Shown: positions 8,072 through 17,846 of the stretch, piece after piece | How positions within the stretch are numbered: position 1 is the first letter of the stretch | Layout of the letters: every line of letters begins with the position of its first letter | Assembly: GCA_963743425.1 (NCBI GenBank) | Contig: CAVUPU010000004.1 | Span: 620,001-684,000 of the forward strand | Direction of reading: 5' to 3' | DNA from: JAJVID01 sp963743425 | Lineage (GTDB): Bacteria; Acidobacteriota; Blastocatellia; RBC074 | Length of the DNA stretch: 64,000 nucleotides | Notes under the pieces: model-generated | Database searches by the model: none | The model's input: only the letters and a program-made list of their open reading frames with translations | What the model was told of the DNA's origin: nothing | Translations under genes and position numbers: made by a program

Positions 8072-9247
8072 TCAGTGATCTTCAAAGGCTTGGGCGAGTA
8101 TGCGCGCGGGCAGAACAGAAATATCCGATAGCATATCGAACGTAGCAATTTGCGCCTGATCGGTTGTCTTCAAGAGTTCATTTGCAATAAACGCAAGCCG
8201 TCTTTGTTCCGCAATTGAGGGCAACGGAATCTCGACAGCCTCAACTTGACCGGGAGAAATATGCGGAACGCCAAGGCTTTGATCGTGCCCTGAAATTGCC
8301 TCAATGAACCGCGTGGTCTGCAAAAACGCATACAAGTAGTCAGCATCCAAGCGATTGGCATCAAGCAGGAAGCGTCCGACACGCTGAACTAGCAAGGCAG
8401 GTAAGTCATGCGCAGCCACGCGAGCAACTTTGATCCCGCTTGAGATGATTGGACGATCAAGACTGACGATCACATCCCCAGCGCAAATGACATAGCTCGA
8501 AAGGTCGCTCACTTTGTCTACGGCAAAGAAAACTGTGTCGTCCCAATAAACGCGCCCCGGCAGAATATTGGTATTCCGAAGCAAGCGGATACCAGAGGTG
8601 CGAAAATCTTGGCTTTTGAAGGCATAGCCAGATTGAACTTTTGCCACATCGCCGATTTGGCAGGTATTTTGGGTTTTGGAAAAAACATCGTTCAGCGCGA
8701 GGGTCTTTAACGATTCCAACTCCTCCAACTGCGCCTGCGCCGCCTGCCGCGCTTCCTCGATGGCGGCGTGTTGGGCTTTCAGGTGGGCAGCGATGCGACG
8801 CTGTTCGTCAACCGACGGCAACTCGCATTCGTATGCGAAGAGTTGCTCCCGATTCAACTTTGGCATTCGGGAGCGCGTAGACGCCTCGTTCGCGAAGGCT
8901 GTGAAGCGATCCGAAGTTAGGATAAGCCTTAAATATTCAGGGCATAGGCGGTTGGTATCTGTTTTAATCGGGTAAATATCTGCGCTACAAAGTCCAGCGA
9001 AGTTGACCACAGTTGCTTTACGCAAGTAGGGACGAAGCTTTGAGTACAAAACATCCCCGGTATCAAAAAGATATTTGCCGCTCTCCATGCCGTCTTCGGC
9101 GGCACTTTTCAACGGCAACAACTCACCAGTTATCGAAGTTATGTGTTCGGCGCTAACGTGCGGCAAAGACGAATGGGCTGCATCGGTTGGATCAACTATG
9201 CTTGCCGTGATCATAGCTACGTCACTGAGAACGACTGATTCCCTCAT
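8072..9247 (-). CDS. hsdS: Type I restriction-modification system specificity subunit HsdS
   Basis: A 391-residue HsdS with two target recognition domains, about 1-140 and 200-340. Each is followed by a helical spacer carrying the EQRRIAAHL and EQRRLAFIA blocks that form the coiled coil between HsdM subunits. Each domain reads one half of a bipartite recognition sequence, which cannot be predicted from sequence alone. The first 4 bases overlap the end of hsdR (ATGA), so translation is probably coupled. The length is near the usual 400 residues, and both domains look intact. Confidence 0.93.
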   Translation of the reverse strand: MRESVVLSDVAMITASIVDPTDAAHSSLPHVSAEHITSITGELLPLKSAAEDGMESGKYLFDTGDVLYSKLRPYLRKATVVNFAGLCSADIYPIKTDTNRLCPEYLRLILTSDRFTAFANEASTRSRMPKLNREQLFAYECELPSVDEQRRIAAHLKAQHAAIEEARQAAQAQLEELESLKTLALNDVFSKTQNTCQIGDVAKVQSGYAFKSQDFRTSGIRLLRNTNILPGRVYWDDTVFFAVDKVSDLSSYVICAGDVIVSLDRPIISSGIKVARVAAHDLPALLVQRVGRFLLDANRLDADYLYAFLQTTRFIEAISGHDQSLGVPHISPGQVEAVEIPLPSIAEQRRLAFIANELLKTTDQAQIATFDMLSDISVLPARILAQAFEDH

Positions 9248-11658
9248 ACTCCAAACAACCTCATCTTCGCTTCCCGCATAACATCTATTGGCTTACCCAA
9301 AACCCGCAGCGCCGCCAACCCACCCACGCGCTTGATCTCCGGCACGTCCCACAAATGTTCCGATTCCAGCGCCTCAGTGCCGCCCGCGCCGAACTGATGG
9401 CCGAGGCCGCGCAGCACGACGGCGGCCTTCTGATCCACGATCGCAAACCACGGCGATTGTTTCTCCAGGTAGGCGGCTTCACGTTCGCGCCTCTTCATAG
9501 CCCGCTCGCGGTAGCCATAGTGGGCGAACAGGTCGAAATGATCGCAGTCAGCCAGCCCGGCCAGTTCGCGCACGACTTCCGGCGAGTAATGTTCGCCGAG
9601 CAGGTGATTGATCAATTGGCGGCGCTTCTGCGTTTCGACCCACAAGCCACGGAATTCGTCCAGCGTATGCGCCTCGACCAGTACGCGGCGGATCATCTCC
9701 TGGCGGTACTCTTCGACGGGGATAGGCACGTCGCGCCCGTCCCGCCGTTGCAGAATATAATGTCCCTGTGGATTCATTCCAACACGCTGCCCGTACATGA
9801 TTTCTGGCAATGGCAGCGGATCATCATCTCCGCCAGCATCTCCGCCCGAAACGTCTTCTCCCTCTCCCTCTCCCTCGGATTTCTTCGCGCGCGGTTTCGG
9901 CGGCGATGTGATGAAGTCCGTGCCGAACAATTCTGTGACGCCGGTGTAATCGTAGAGCCAGAACTTGTATTTCTGCGTCGGTTCGTCAATGCGCGTGCCG
10001 CGCCCGACCATCTGATAGAACATGATCGACGATTCGAGGTAGCGGAAGAAGACCACGGCGTTCAACCGTTCGATGTCCACGCCCGTGGCGAGCAGATCAA
10101 CGGTGCAGGCGATAAAACAACGCTCGCCCGAACCGCGCATGGTTTCGATCAACTCCGAGCCGCCGTCGTGGGTGCATTTGAACGCATAACGATCCTTGGG
10201 TGTGACGCCTTTTTCCTGACACCACTGGGCGTAAAGCCGCTGCATCTGCATGGCAACGCGGTCGGCGTGCAGATCGCGGGTGCAGAAGATGATGATTTTC
10301 TGTTCCGGCCCGCCGTTTTCGCACAACCGCGCAAACAGGTCGGCGCACATCGCGTTGATGCGGGCCGGGATGAGCAACTCGTCGTCGAAATGCCGCGCTT
10401 CGTATTGTTCTCTCAGATCCTCGGCCTGGACAGGTCTGCCGGTGCGGGCGTCAATCGGACGCGCGGCCAACACCTCTTCCCGCGTGAAGGTCCTCCAGTC
10501 AATCGAAGGCTTGAGCCGCACGATCTCGCACGCGGCCAGATAGCCGTCTTCCTGCGCCTGAATCAGCGTGTATTCATAGACCGGCTCGCCGAAATAACCG
10601 ATGTTGTTAGCGGTGATGGCGACATCGTCGGCGGTTTGGTGTTTCGATTCACGCAACTGGCGCGGCGTGGCGGTCAGGCCGATGTGGATGGCCTGCGGAT
10701 TACGCCTGAGAACTTCCGACCATCGGCCCCAGGCCGAACGATGGCATTCGTCAATGATGATGACGCTGAAAGCGTTCTCCGGGTAATGCTCGGTCAGGAA
10801 GCTGGCGTAACCCTGATCATCATCGTCAAGCCCCAGCGTCTGGTAGGTGGCGATATGAACCTTGGCGTTCTTCGCCGCGTTTTCGCCCCGCTCGGTCTTG
10901 ACGATGCGCACGCTGCCTTTCGGAAAGGTTTTCGAGATTTTGTCGTAGGCCTGCTCGCGCAGTTCGTCACGGTCGCACAGGAACAGCGCCGGTTTGGTCA
11001 ACCGTCCCGCTTCGTGCATCCGCCAAAGCAGATTGGCGGCGATAACCGTTTTGCCTGAACCGGTCGCCAGCGAAAGCAGAGCGCGCGCCGGTTCGCCGCT
11101 CTGCTCACTGCGCAGAATCTTTTCAAAGGTGGCCCGAATCGCGGCATCCTGGTAGTAGCGCGGTTTGGCCCACGCTGCGCTGTCCGCCATAAACAGCATT
11201 GCAGCTTCGGGCAGAGTGATGTCTATTCCTTTGTCTTTGGCGTAACGGGTCATGAGATCGTCGTGGCTGGGAAAATTCGCAAACGGGAACGGTCCATCCG
11301 GCAGTTGCCTGGTCTTATCAAACTCGCCGTAGCGGTGGCCGTTGGTGGCGAAGACGTATTGCACATCGAAACGCGCGCAATCAGCATAGCCTTTGGCCTG
11401 TTGCATGCCCTTGAGCGGGTCTTCAGTTTCGGCCTTGGCTTCGATGACCGCGACCGGCAGCGGTTTGGGCATGGCGCCCACTTGGACGCAGAGAAGGTAA
11501 TCCACACGTCCGGCGCCAGCACGTCGACGCCCCTTATTGCCGATCGGCTCCACCGGCGCGGGAGTTTCCAACTTGAGCTTCCAGTGTTCGTTGTATCCCT
11601 TTTGCCTGAGGATCGGATCGATCAGAAAAAAACGAGTTTCGGCTTCGTTGTATCCCAC
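9244..11658 (-). CDS. hsdR: Type I restriction enzyme, endonuclease/translocase subunit HsdR
   Basis: The 804-residue protein has an N-terminal HSDR_N nuclease domain (RVDYLL at 51-56 and IEAKAE at 72-77 give the PD-(D/E)xK core). This is followed by a superfamily 2 motor with Walker A ATGSGKT (198-204), DECH box (303-306), the SAT-like LTATP, and helicase C motifs (GVDIERLNAVVFFR, QMVGRGTR). It translocates DNA toward the complex and cuts unmodified DNA. It is shorter than EcoKI HsdR but similar to the DEAD/DEAH HsdR group often found with this kind of M subunit. An Asp/Glu/Ser/Gly-rich linker lies near residues 590-620. The gene order R-S-M is unusual. Confidence 0.95.
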   Translation of the reverse strand: MGYNEAETRFFLIDPILRQKGYNEHWKLKLETPAPVEPIGNKGRRRAGAGRVDYLLCVQVGAMPKPLPVAVIEAKAETEDPLKGMQQAKGYADCARFDVQYVFATNGHRYGEFDKTRQLPDGPFPFANFPSHDDLMTRYAKDKGIDITLPEAAMLFMADSAAWAKPRYYQDAAIRATFEKILRSEQSGEPARALLSLATGSGKTVIAANLLWRMHEAGRLTKPALFLCDRDELREQAYDKISKTFPKGSVRIVKTERGENAAKNAKVHIATYQTLGLDDDDQGYASFLTEHYPENAFSVIIIDECHRSAWGRWSEVLRRNPQAIHIGLTATPRQLRESKHQTADDVAITANNIGYFGEPVYEYTLIQAQEDGYLAACEIVRLKPSIDWRTFTREEVLAARPIDARTGRPVQAEDLREQYEARHFDDELLIPARINAMCADLFARLCENGGPEQKIIIFCTRDLHADRVAMQMQRLYAQWCQEKGVTPKDRYAFKCTHDGGSELIETMRGSGERCFIACTVDLLATGVDIERLNAVVFFRYLESSIMFYQMVGRGTRIDEPTQKYKFWLYDYTGVTELFGTDFITSPPKPRAKKSEGEGEGEDVSGGDAGGDDDPLPLPEIMYGQRVGMNPQGHYILQRRDGRDVPIPVEEYRQEMIRRVLVEAHTLDEFRGLWVETQKRRQLINHLLGEHYSPEVVRELAGLADCDHFDLFAHYGYRERAMKRREREAAYLEKQSPWFAIVDQKAAVVLRGLGHQFGAGGTEALESEHLWDVPEIKRVGGLAALRVLGKPIDVMREAKMRLFGV

Positions 11659-11741
11659 GGCCTCATCCCTACAATCCCGTTATCCACGATTTGGTTGCGT
11701 TACTCCTCGAAAAGTCGAAGGTATGCGAGGATCGTAACCCA

Positions 11742-12059
11742 TCACCTCTGCCGCGACAACTTGCGGACGCGCGCTCTTTGATAAGCTTCGATGCGCGCCT
11801 TCAACGGATGGCCCGGGCCGATGCGCAGGTGGGTCAGCGAGATCATAAAGACATCCTTTTTGTCTTTGCTCTCGATGGCGCAGAGGATGCCGCCCATTTC
11901 ACCGGAATCCAACACGGATGTGACTTGCAGCGCCTCATCCATGCGCACGGTTGTGCCCTTCTGCCGCAACGACTGGGCCAACTCAGGCGTGGGGTAGACG
12001 GGCAGAGGAAGATGCGCTTCGATCTCTTTGATGAGTTCCTGCGCTTTCGGCGGTTTCAT
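11742..12059 (-). CDS. Conserved hypothetical protein, 105 residues
   Basis: No family was recognised with confidence. The protein has a mixed alpha/beta composition, starts MKPPKAQELIKEIEAHLP, and ends with a basic helix (ARIEAYQRARVRKLSRQR). It lacks membrane segments and Cys clusters. It is read in the same direction as hsdR 83 bases further on, and sits 12 bases after the oxidoreductase stop, so it may be the last gene of the oxidoreductase transcript. The basic C-terminus could bind nucleic acid, but that is inference. Confidence 0.6.
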   Translation of the reverse strand: MKPPKAQELIKEIEAHLPLPVYPTPELAQSLRQKGTTVRMDEALQVTSVLDSGEMGGILCAIESKDKKDVFMISLTHLRIGPGHPLKARIEAYQRARVRKLSRQR

Positions 12060-12071
12060 TCTTATTTCATA

Positions 12072-13079
12072 TCACACCTGGATGATCAGCTTGCCCTGGT
12101 TCGAGCCGTCGAAGAGTTTATTCACCGCCCGCGGGGCTTCCTTCAAACCCTCGACGACGTCCACGCGGTATTTGAGCTTGCCCTCCATATACCATTTGAT
12201 CAGTTCGGGAATGGCTTCCGATGCGCGAGGCAGATAATCGGTCACGATGAAGCCTTGCATCTTCGCGCGGCGGGTCAGGATATTGATCAAATTACATGGG
12301 CCGGGGACGGGCGCTGTGGCGTTGTATTGCGAGATCATTCCGCAAACGCTGATCCGCGCGCGCAGGTTGATCATCGCCAGTACGGCGTCGAGGGTTTCTC
12401 CGCCGACGTTGTCGAAGTAAATGTCTATGCCGTTCGGACAAGTCTGCTTCAACCCCTGGCGGATGTCCTCGGTCTTGTAATTGATCGCGGCGTCGAAGCC
12501 CAATTCGTCCACGATCCATTTGCATTTCTCGTCGCTTCCGGCAATGCCGACCACGCGGCAGCCTTTGATCTTGCCGATCTGGCCCACGATTGATCCGACC
12601 GCGCCGGCGGCGGCTGATACGACGAGCGTTTCGCCCGGCTTCGGATCAGTGATGTCCAACAAGCCGAAATAGGCCGTCAAGCCGATGGCGCCGAATAAGC
12701 CGAGATAAGCCGTCAAGGGGATCGCAGGATTGTTCGGAAGTTTGTTCAATCCCGCGCCGTCGGAAACGGCGTATTCCTGCCAGCCGAGAAAGCCTTGCAT
12801 GTTGGCGCCGACCTCGAAATTCGGATTGCGCGATTCTTCGATTACGCCAACTCCGCCGCCCAACATCACGTTCCCAAGCGGAATCGGCGGCATGTAAGAG
12901 CCTTCCTCTCTGACCCAGCCGCGATTAGCAGGATCGAGCGAGAGATAGAGGTTGCGGATGAGAATCTGACCGTCCTGCAATTCGGGCACGGGTTCTTCAG
13001 TCCACTGAAAATCCGTCTCTTTGATCATCCCTACCGGACGCGCGACCAGTCTCCATTGATGATTGATTCTTTGTGTCAT
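12072..13079 (-). CDS. NADP-dependent MDR-superfamily oxidoreductase (CurA / 15-oxoprostaglandin reductase-like)
   Basis: This 335-residue zinc-independent medium-chain reductase has the nucleotide-binding motif SAAAGAVGSIVGQIGKIKG followed by VVGIAGSDEKC, and the family block FDNVGGETLDAVL. Such enzymes reduce alpha,beta-unsaturated ketones and aldehydes with NADPH. The start at 13079 is chosen because GAGGAG lies 8 bases upstream and MTQRINHQW is the usual N-terminus of the group. Its 5' region holds a 27-bp hairpin (13101-13170), which could affect its expression. Confidence 0.9.
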   Translation of the reverse strand: MTQRINHQWRLVARPVGMIKETDFQWTEEPVPELQDGQILIRNLYLSLDPANRGWVREEGSYMPPIPLGNVMLGGGVGVIEESRNPNFEVGANMQGFLGWQEYAVSDGAGLNKLPNNPAIPLTAYLGLFGAIGLTAYFGLLDITDPKPGETLVVSAAAGAVGSIVGQIGKIKGCRVVGIAGSDEKCKWIVDELGFDAAINYKTEDIRQGLKQTCPNGIDIYFDNVGGETLDAVLAMINLRARISVCGMISQYNATAPVPGPCNLINILTRRAKMQGFIVTDYLPRASEAIPELIKWYMEGKLKYRVDVVEGLKEAPRAVNKLFDGSNQGKLIIQV

Positions 13080-13100
13080 TCGATGTTCTCCTCGGTAATT

Positions 13101-13170
13101 AACCACGAAGAAACGAAGAACACGAAGGTTTTTCCTGATCGTTCTTCGTGTTCTTCGTTTCTTCGTGGTT
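13101..13170. repeat. 27-bp inverted repeat of the CCACGAAGAAACGAAG type
   Basis: Arms 13101-13127 and 13144-13170 are perfect complements with a 16-base loop. The word AACCACGAAGAAAC recurs in the hairpin at 25348-25487. GATGTTC occurs at 13082-13088 and at 13171-13177, but the left copy is not adjacent to the arm, so a target duplication is only suggested. Confidence 0.9.
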
Positions 13171-13678
13171 GATGTTCATTACTTTTCTCCGGCGTCGCTC
13201 GCGGCATGAACGACTCCTTTGCCTATTTATTATGACACGTCATCTCTTTTATCTCGGTGACAAATTGTCACGTCAATCGGCGCCGCCCGAATTGATCGAG
13301 TTTCCCTCTCCTTGCAGAATCAGGAGTTTGGCGGAATGTGAACGTTTGGCGCCCATTTTGCGGGGGTGATTGGGCGTCCATAGTTGGCGCTGCGCGGTAA
13401 GGATCGAAAGTTTCAAGCGGTCCCAAATCGAAATCGGATTGCTGGTCCGAACACACCCAACAGCGGCAGTCTCGTTCGGGGGATCTGCCATCGATTGGGG
13501 TTGATCATCAATCCAATGCGTAGCGGCGCCAATCCTTTTTTTGCGGCAGTGTCTTTGGGGGATCTGTCGCTGATTGGGGCGGACAATGCTCTTCAACCGA
13601 GGCCCGAAGGGCATCGACTGTCCTGAGGAAGGAGCTAAACGACACCGTAATAGCGCAATATCGAATTGCCCCCCCACG
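13171..13678. other. Intergenic region with an imperfect 38-bp direct repeat
   Basis: No convincing gene is present; the short open frames have atypical composition. Two related blocks, 13462-13500 and 13543-13579, share GCGGCAGT...GGGGGATCTG...GATTGGGG, 81 bases apart. They could be protein binding sites or a decayed coding repeat. The rest shows nothing recognisable. Confidence 0.5.
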
Positions 13679-13718
13679 ATGAGGGTGACAGGTCAAGGCG
13701 TGTACCTGTCACCCTCAT
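13679..13718. repeat. 15-bp hairpin upstream of the histidine kinase
   Basis: Arms 13679-13693 and 13704-13718 (ATGAGGGTGACAGGT and its complement) enclose a 10-base loop. It lies immediately upstream of the likely kinase start and overlaps the longer open frame, arguing for a kinase start at 13729 or later. Confidence 0.85.
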
Positions 13719-13728
13719 TCACTTTATA

Positions 13729-16224
13729 ATGATTTTCCGCTCCTTTGTTTTGAGTCGCTCCCGAATCCCGGAAATGAAACTCCTCATCAGCAATTCAGGC
13801 CGCACACTCATGTGGGCGATCGCGATCATCGTCATTTCGACGGTGGCGGCGGTGGTTGTGATGTGGCGCGCGCCGGCTTTGAAACTGGCGGCGCGTGACG
13901 CGTTCGTCCGCGCTCGCGGGACAACGAGGCCGCCGGATGAGGTCGTCATCGTGGCGATCGATGAAGCGAGCGTTAAACGCTTCGGGCGGTTTCCCTGGCC
14001 GCGAAGCTTGATGGCGCAGGCCCTTCACAAACTCTCCGACGCGCGTCCGAAAGTAATCGCGCTCAATGTGCTCTACACCGATCCGACGAATGTAGCCGAC
14101 GACGCGGCGCTCGCGGAAGCCATCAAACGCGCGGGCAACGTCGTGGTCGCCGCGCAACTGATCGAAACGCCGCTCGGCGCCGAATGGGCGCGTCCGCTTC
14201 CCGAGATTGAAAAAGCCGCCGCCGCCACGGGGCACGGCAATGTGCTGACAGACTTCGACGGCGTGGCGCGCGAGTTGCCCTTGCGCAGAACCGATGACGA
14301 AGGGAACCCGCTCTGGGCGATGGCCGTTGAGGCGATTCGCGTCGGCGACGGCTTGCGCCCGGACGATACCCGCGACGTGCCCGACGCGGTGAAAATCGGT
14401 TCTCGCATCATTCCCATCGAAGCGGACGAGGAGACCGAAGCCTTCTCGGTGAGTGAAGCTGAAAGTCCGCCGCAGAAGTTTCCCGCCAGCCGAATGGCGA
14501 TTGACTACATCGGGCCGGCAGGTTCATTCGCCGACCGGACGATGAGCATCGCCGACGTGATTGACGGCCGCGCCGGGCCTGAAAAACTCAGCGGCAAATA
14601 CGTCCTGATCGGGGTGACGGTGGCGGCGGCGGCCGACCGCGTGGCCTCGCCGTTCGCCGATCGGAGCGGCGCGCTGACGACGGGCGTCGAAATTTCGGCC
14701 AACGCGATCACTACCATCCTGCGCTCGCGTTTTTACCGGGAGACGCCCGATTGGGTCGCGGCGCTGTGGGCGGCGCTCGTCGCTGCCGTCGTGGTCGGCG
14801 CGCTGATCCTGGCGCAGGGCAAGCGCGAATTTATAAAGCAGATCGCCGCGCTCCTGGGAATAACGGGGCTGATCCTTGGCCTTTCATATCTCGTTTTCGC
14901 TCGCTGGATGGTCGCGCCGCCGATAGTTTCAGCAATGGTCTCGCTCGTCGTCGCGGCCCCGCTGGCGCTGCTGCTGCGTTTGCTGATGGTCAGCGCGAGC
15001 CTCGACGATCGAATCGCCGAGATGACGCGGGAGAGCGCGCGCCTTTCGCCGTTCGCAATCGAGGATAAGGCCGGCGACGCGAAGCCTGCCTGGTGGCCGC
15101 GCGGGGCCGCGCACAAGGCCCGCGCGCTCGCCGCGCTGCAGGAGCGGTTGTTCGCGCGGACGCAGTTCGTAGACCGGGCGCTTCAATCGGTCGAAGACGG
15201 CCTTCTGATCGCCGATGCCGCCGGGCGCATCGCCTTCGCCAACCCTCGCGCCGCGGAAATCTTCGGACTCAGCGAGCGATCGCTGCTCGGCAGCAACCTG
15301 TTTGACCGGTTGAGCGAAATCGAATACGGCGCGGACAAGCCTGCCGCCTACGGGGGCGTGTCGCGATTGCTCGAAGATCGCGTCGTGATTGAGCGAGAAA
15401 TCGTTGTGGGGACGGCCGAGCCGCGATATTATACGTTGCGAATGGCGGCGGTCAGCGATGATTCAGGCGAGTCCCGCGCTCCGCTGGGCGTCGTCGCCAC
15501 ACTCTCCGACATTACCAAACAGCGCGAGTTGCAGCGAATGCAGAACGACGTGATGCGTCTCGTGACGCACGAGATGAAGACGCCGTTGACCGCGATCAAG
15601 GGGATGAGCGAAGTGATGATGAAGTTCGATCCCACCGCGGAGAAACGGCGCGAGATGAGCGCCGCGATCAACGAGGCGACCCAGCGGATGGCGCGGATGA
15701 TCGACGACTATCTGGATCTGACGCGCCTGGAATCGGGCGCGCGCGAGCCTCGACTGGCTTTCTATCGGGTCGAATCGCTGATCGAACAGAACCTGCTTTT
15801 GCTCGACCCGGTCGCGGCGCGAAGGGGCGTCACTCTCATCCGCAAGTTTGCGCCCGACCTGCCGCCGATCCTCGTCGACGCCGATCTGCTGGCGCGCGCC
15901 CTGACGAACCTCGTCGCCAACGCGATCAAATACAGCCCCACTGACACTGATGTTTTAATCTCGGCCCAGGCCGGAGAAGAGAACCTCTTCATCGCCGTCG
16001 CCGATCAGGGATACGGAATTCCGCCGGAACACCGGGCGAGCGTTTTCGAGAAGTTCTTTCGCGTGCCGCGCGTGGAAGACGCCGAGACCCCGGGCACAGG
16101 ACTTGGATTGGCGCTCGTCCGCGAGATAGCCGAATTGCACGGCGGGCGCGTGACGGTCGAAAGCGAAACCGGCGCCGGTTCGATTTTTACACTGCGATTG
16201 CCATTGAATCGGAAACCGATCTGA
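13729..16224 (+). CDS. CHASE2-domain sensor histidine kinase with PAS domain
   Basis: A transmembrane sensor kinase of about 831 residues. An N-terminal helix precedes a large extracytoplasmic CHASE2 domain (PPDEVVIVAIDEASVKRFG, PRSLMAQALHKL and FADRTMSIADVIDG-like blocks). Three membrane helices follow (bases about 14750-14985), then a PAS domain (about 15170-15500), HisKA with phosphoacceptor His in THEMKTPLTAIKG (His codon 15568-15570), and HATPase_c (NAIKYSP, DQGYGIP, GTGLGLALVREI). Start choice is uncertain (13729 or 13774). It should autophosphorylate on an envelope signal and pass phosphate to the regulator encoded 56 bases downstream. Both domain order and completeness look normal. 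Confidence 0.93.
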   Translation: MIFRSFVLSRSRIPEMKLLISNSGRTLMWAIAIIVISTVAAVVVMWRAPALKLAARDAFVRARGTTRPPDEVVIVAIDEASVKRFGRFPWPRSLMAQALHKLSDARPKVIALNVLYTDPTNVADDAALAEAIKRAGNVVVAAQLIETPLGAEWARPLPEIEKAAAATGHGNVLTDFDGVARELPLRRTDDEGNPLWAMAVEAIRVGDGLRPDDTRDVPDAVKIGSRIIPIEADEETEAFSVSEAESPPQKFPASRMAIDYIGPAGSFADRTMSIADVIDGRAGPEKLSGKYVLIGVTVAAAADRVASPFADRSGALTTGVEISANAITTILRSRFYRETPDWVAALWAALVAAVVVGALILAQGKREFIKQIAALLGITGLILGLSYLVFARWMVAPPIVSAMVSLVVAAPLALLLRLLMVSASLDDRIAEMTRESARLSPFAIEDKAGDAKPAWWPRGAAHKARALAALQERLFARTQFVDRALQSVEDGLLIADAAGRIAFANPRAAEIFGLSERSLLGSNLFDRLSEIEYGADKPAAYGGVSRLLEDRVVIEREIVVGTAEPRYYTLRMAAVSDDSGESRAPLGVVATLSDITKQRELQRMQNDVMRLVTHEMKTPLTAIKGMSEVMMKFDPTAEKRREMSAAINEATQRMARMIDDYLDLTRLESGAREPRLAFYRVESLIEQNLLLLDPVAARRGVTLIRKFAPDLPPILVDADLLARALTNLVANAIKYSPTDTDVLISAQAGEENLFIAVADQGYGIPPEHRASVFEKFFRVPRVEDAETPGTGLGLALVREIAELHGGRVTVESETGAGSIFTLRLPLNRKPI

Positions 16225-16280
16225 CTACGATTCACGTATTGTTGAGCATAGCCCCGTACACATAACGTTCAAAAACCACA

Positions 16281-17732
16281 ATGACACAACCTCCCCAGAT
16301 TCTGGTCGCAGACGACGATCGTCTGATCCGCCTGACCTTGGAGGCCGGATTGTCGCTGTATGGTTTTCGTGTCTCGCTCGCCCGCAGCGGGCGCGAGGCG
16401 CTGCAGGCCGCCTCGGAAAAGAGATTCGACGGCATTATCAGCGATGTTTACATGGCCGATGGCGACGGGCTGATGGTGTTGCGCGAGCTGCGCTCGTCAC
16501 AACCGGAGATACCGATCATCCTGATGACCGCTGTGGGATCGGTCAATCTGGCGGTGCGCGCGATCGAAGAAGGCGCGACCGATTTCATCGCCAAGCCGTT
16601 CGAGATCGAGTCCCTCGCCTGTCTGTTGCATCGTCATTTGAATGCCCGCGTCGAAACCGGCGCGCTCCCTCATTCTCCTCCGGCGGAAGAATCCGGCGCC
16701 TCGCCACAGGCGACCTGGTCCGAGGATGATTTTTCGGTTTCAGGGTTGGTCGGCCGTAGTCCCGCGATGGTCAAGACCTACAAACTGATCGCGCACGCAG
16801 CGCGGATGGACGCCACCGTCCTCATCACCGGCGAATCCGGCGTCGGAAAGGAACTGGCGGCCCGCGCCGTCCATGATTTCAGCGCGCGGCGCAACGGGCC
16901 TTTCATCGCGATCAACTGTTCGGGGCTGACCGATACGCTGCTGGAAGCAGAACTGTTCGGCCACGCGAAAGGCGCCTTCACCGGCGCGTCCGGAGAGCGC
17001 GCGGGATTGTTCGAGGCCGCCGACGGCGGAACGCTGTTCCTGGATGAGCTGGCCTCGACTAGCGCCGCGTTTCAGGCCAGCCTGCTGCGTGTGTTGCAAT
17101 CGGGCGAGGCGAGGCGCGTCGGCTCCACACAAATCCGGCGGATGAACGTCCGCGTCATCGGCGCGACAAATATGCCGCTGCGCGAGCTGGCCGAGCGGGG
17201 AGGCTTCCGCTCCGACCTCTATTACCGTTTGAGCGTCCTGACCATCGATCTGCCGCCGCTCAGAGAGCGGATGGGAGACGTGGAACTGCTCGCCCAACAC
17301 TTCCTGCGGAAGCTGGGCGGCGGGACCTCGCCCGCCTATCTGACCCGCGAAGCTCTCGACGCCCTTCGCAACTATCACTTCCCCGGCAACGTGCGTGAAC
17401 TGGAAAATGCGCTCACAAGAGCCGTCGCCCTTGCGACAAAAGGCCCTGTCACGCTAGATTGTCTGCCGCCTCACATCGCCGAAACCAATCGAAAACAGAC
17501 CCCCTCGATCGACGACCCCCTGCGGAACCTGGCGAGCGACTGGCCTTCCCTGGACGAGTTGCAGCGCCGCTACCTGGCGCTGGCGCTCGATAAGAGTCAT
17601 GGCAACCGCCAACGCACAGCCGATCTGCTCGGAATCACCCGCCGCACGATTCAACGCCTGATCGCGCGTTACAACCTGAACGCGTTGAACGAAGCGGAAA
17701 GCGTTGATGGCGATGACGCCTTTGAACAATGA
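16281..17732 (+). CDS. NtrC-family sigma-54-dependent response regulator
   Basis: The 483-residue regulator has a receiver domain with acidic pocket DDD (11-13), phosphoacceptor Asp55 and Lys105. Its AAA+ domain has Walker A GESGVGKE (184-191), the sigma-54 contact loop GAFTGA (231-236) and Walker B GGTLFLDE. A Fis-type helix-turn-helix lies at the C-terminus (GNRQRTADLLGITRRTIQRL). It should open sigma-54 promoters when phosphorylated by the CHASE2 kinase upstream. Targets are not defined; a sigma-54-like site at 20172-20186 is a candidate. A hairpin with a following T-run (17733-17826) ends the two-gene unit. Confidence 0.95.
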   Translation: MTQPPQILVADDDRLIRLTLEAGLSLYGFRVSLARSGREALQAASEKRFDGIISDVYMADGDGLMVLRELRSSQPEIPIILMTAVGSVNLAVRAIEEGATDFIAKPFEIESLACLLHRHLNARVETGALPHSPPAEESGASPQATWSEDDFSVSGLVGRSPAMVKTYKLIAHAARMDATVLITGESGVGKELAARAVHDFSARRNGPFIAINCSGLTDTLLEAELFGHAKGAFTGASGERAGLFEAADGGTLFLDELASTSAAFQASLLRVLQSGEARRVGSTQIRRMNVRVIGATNMPLRELAERGGFRSDLYYRLSVLTIDLPPLRERMGDVELLAQHFLRKLGGGTSPAYLTREALDALRNYHFPGNVRELENALTRAVALATKGPVTLDCLPPHIAETNRKQTPSIDDPLRNLASDWPSLDELQRRYLALALDKSHGNRQRTADLLGITRRTIQRLIARYNLNALNEAESVDGDDAFEQ

Positions 17733-17826
17733 AAGTGGGCAGTGGGCAGTGGATAGTGGGCAGTGAAGGGATCCAAACTGCCCGCTACTCACTACCCACT
17801 GCCCACTATCCACTGCCCACTTTTTT
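17733..17826. terminator. Imperfect hairpin of GTGGGCAGTGG words followed by T6
   Basis: GTGGGCAGTGG units on the left (17735-17765) pair with ACTGCCCAC units on the right (17794-17820). The left arm has one extra 7-base unit. A TTTTTT run at 17821-17826 follows the right arm, giving it the form of an intrinsic terminator after the response regulator gene. Confidence 0.7.
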
Positions 17827-17846
17827 CCGCTGGAGGACAGTGAGGG

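Noticed and set aside
9355..11058. 567-residue open frame on the plus strand
   Set aside because: Exactly antisense to hsdR, whose motifs are clear; GC-rich codon bias keeps the opposite frame open.
13273..13677. Short open frames between the oxidoreductase and the kinase
   Set aside because: Low-complexity translations, no ribosome binding site and no family; treated as intergenic.
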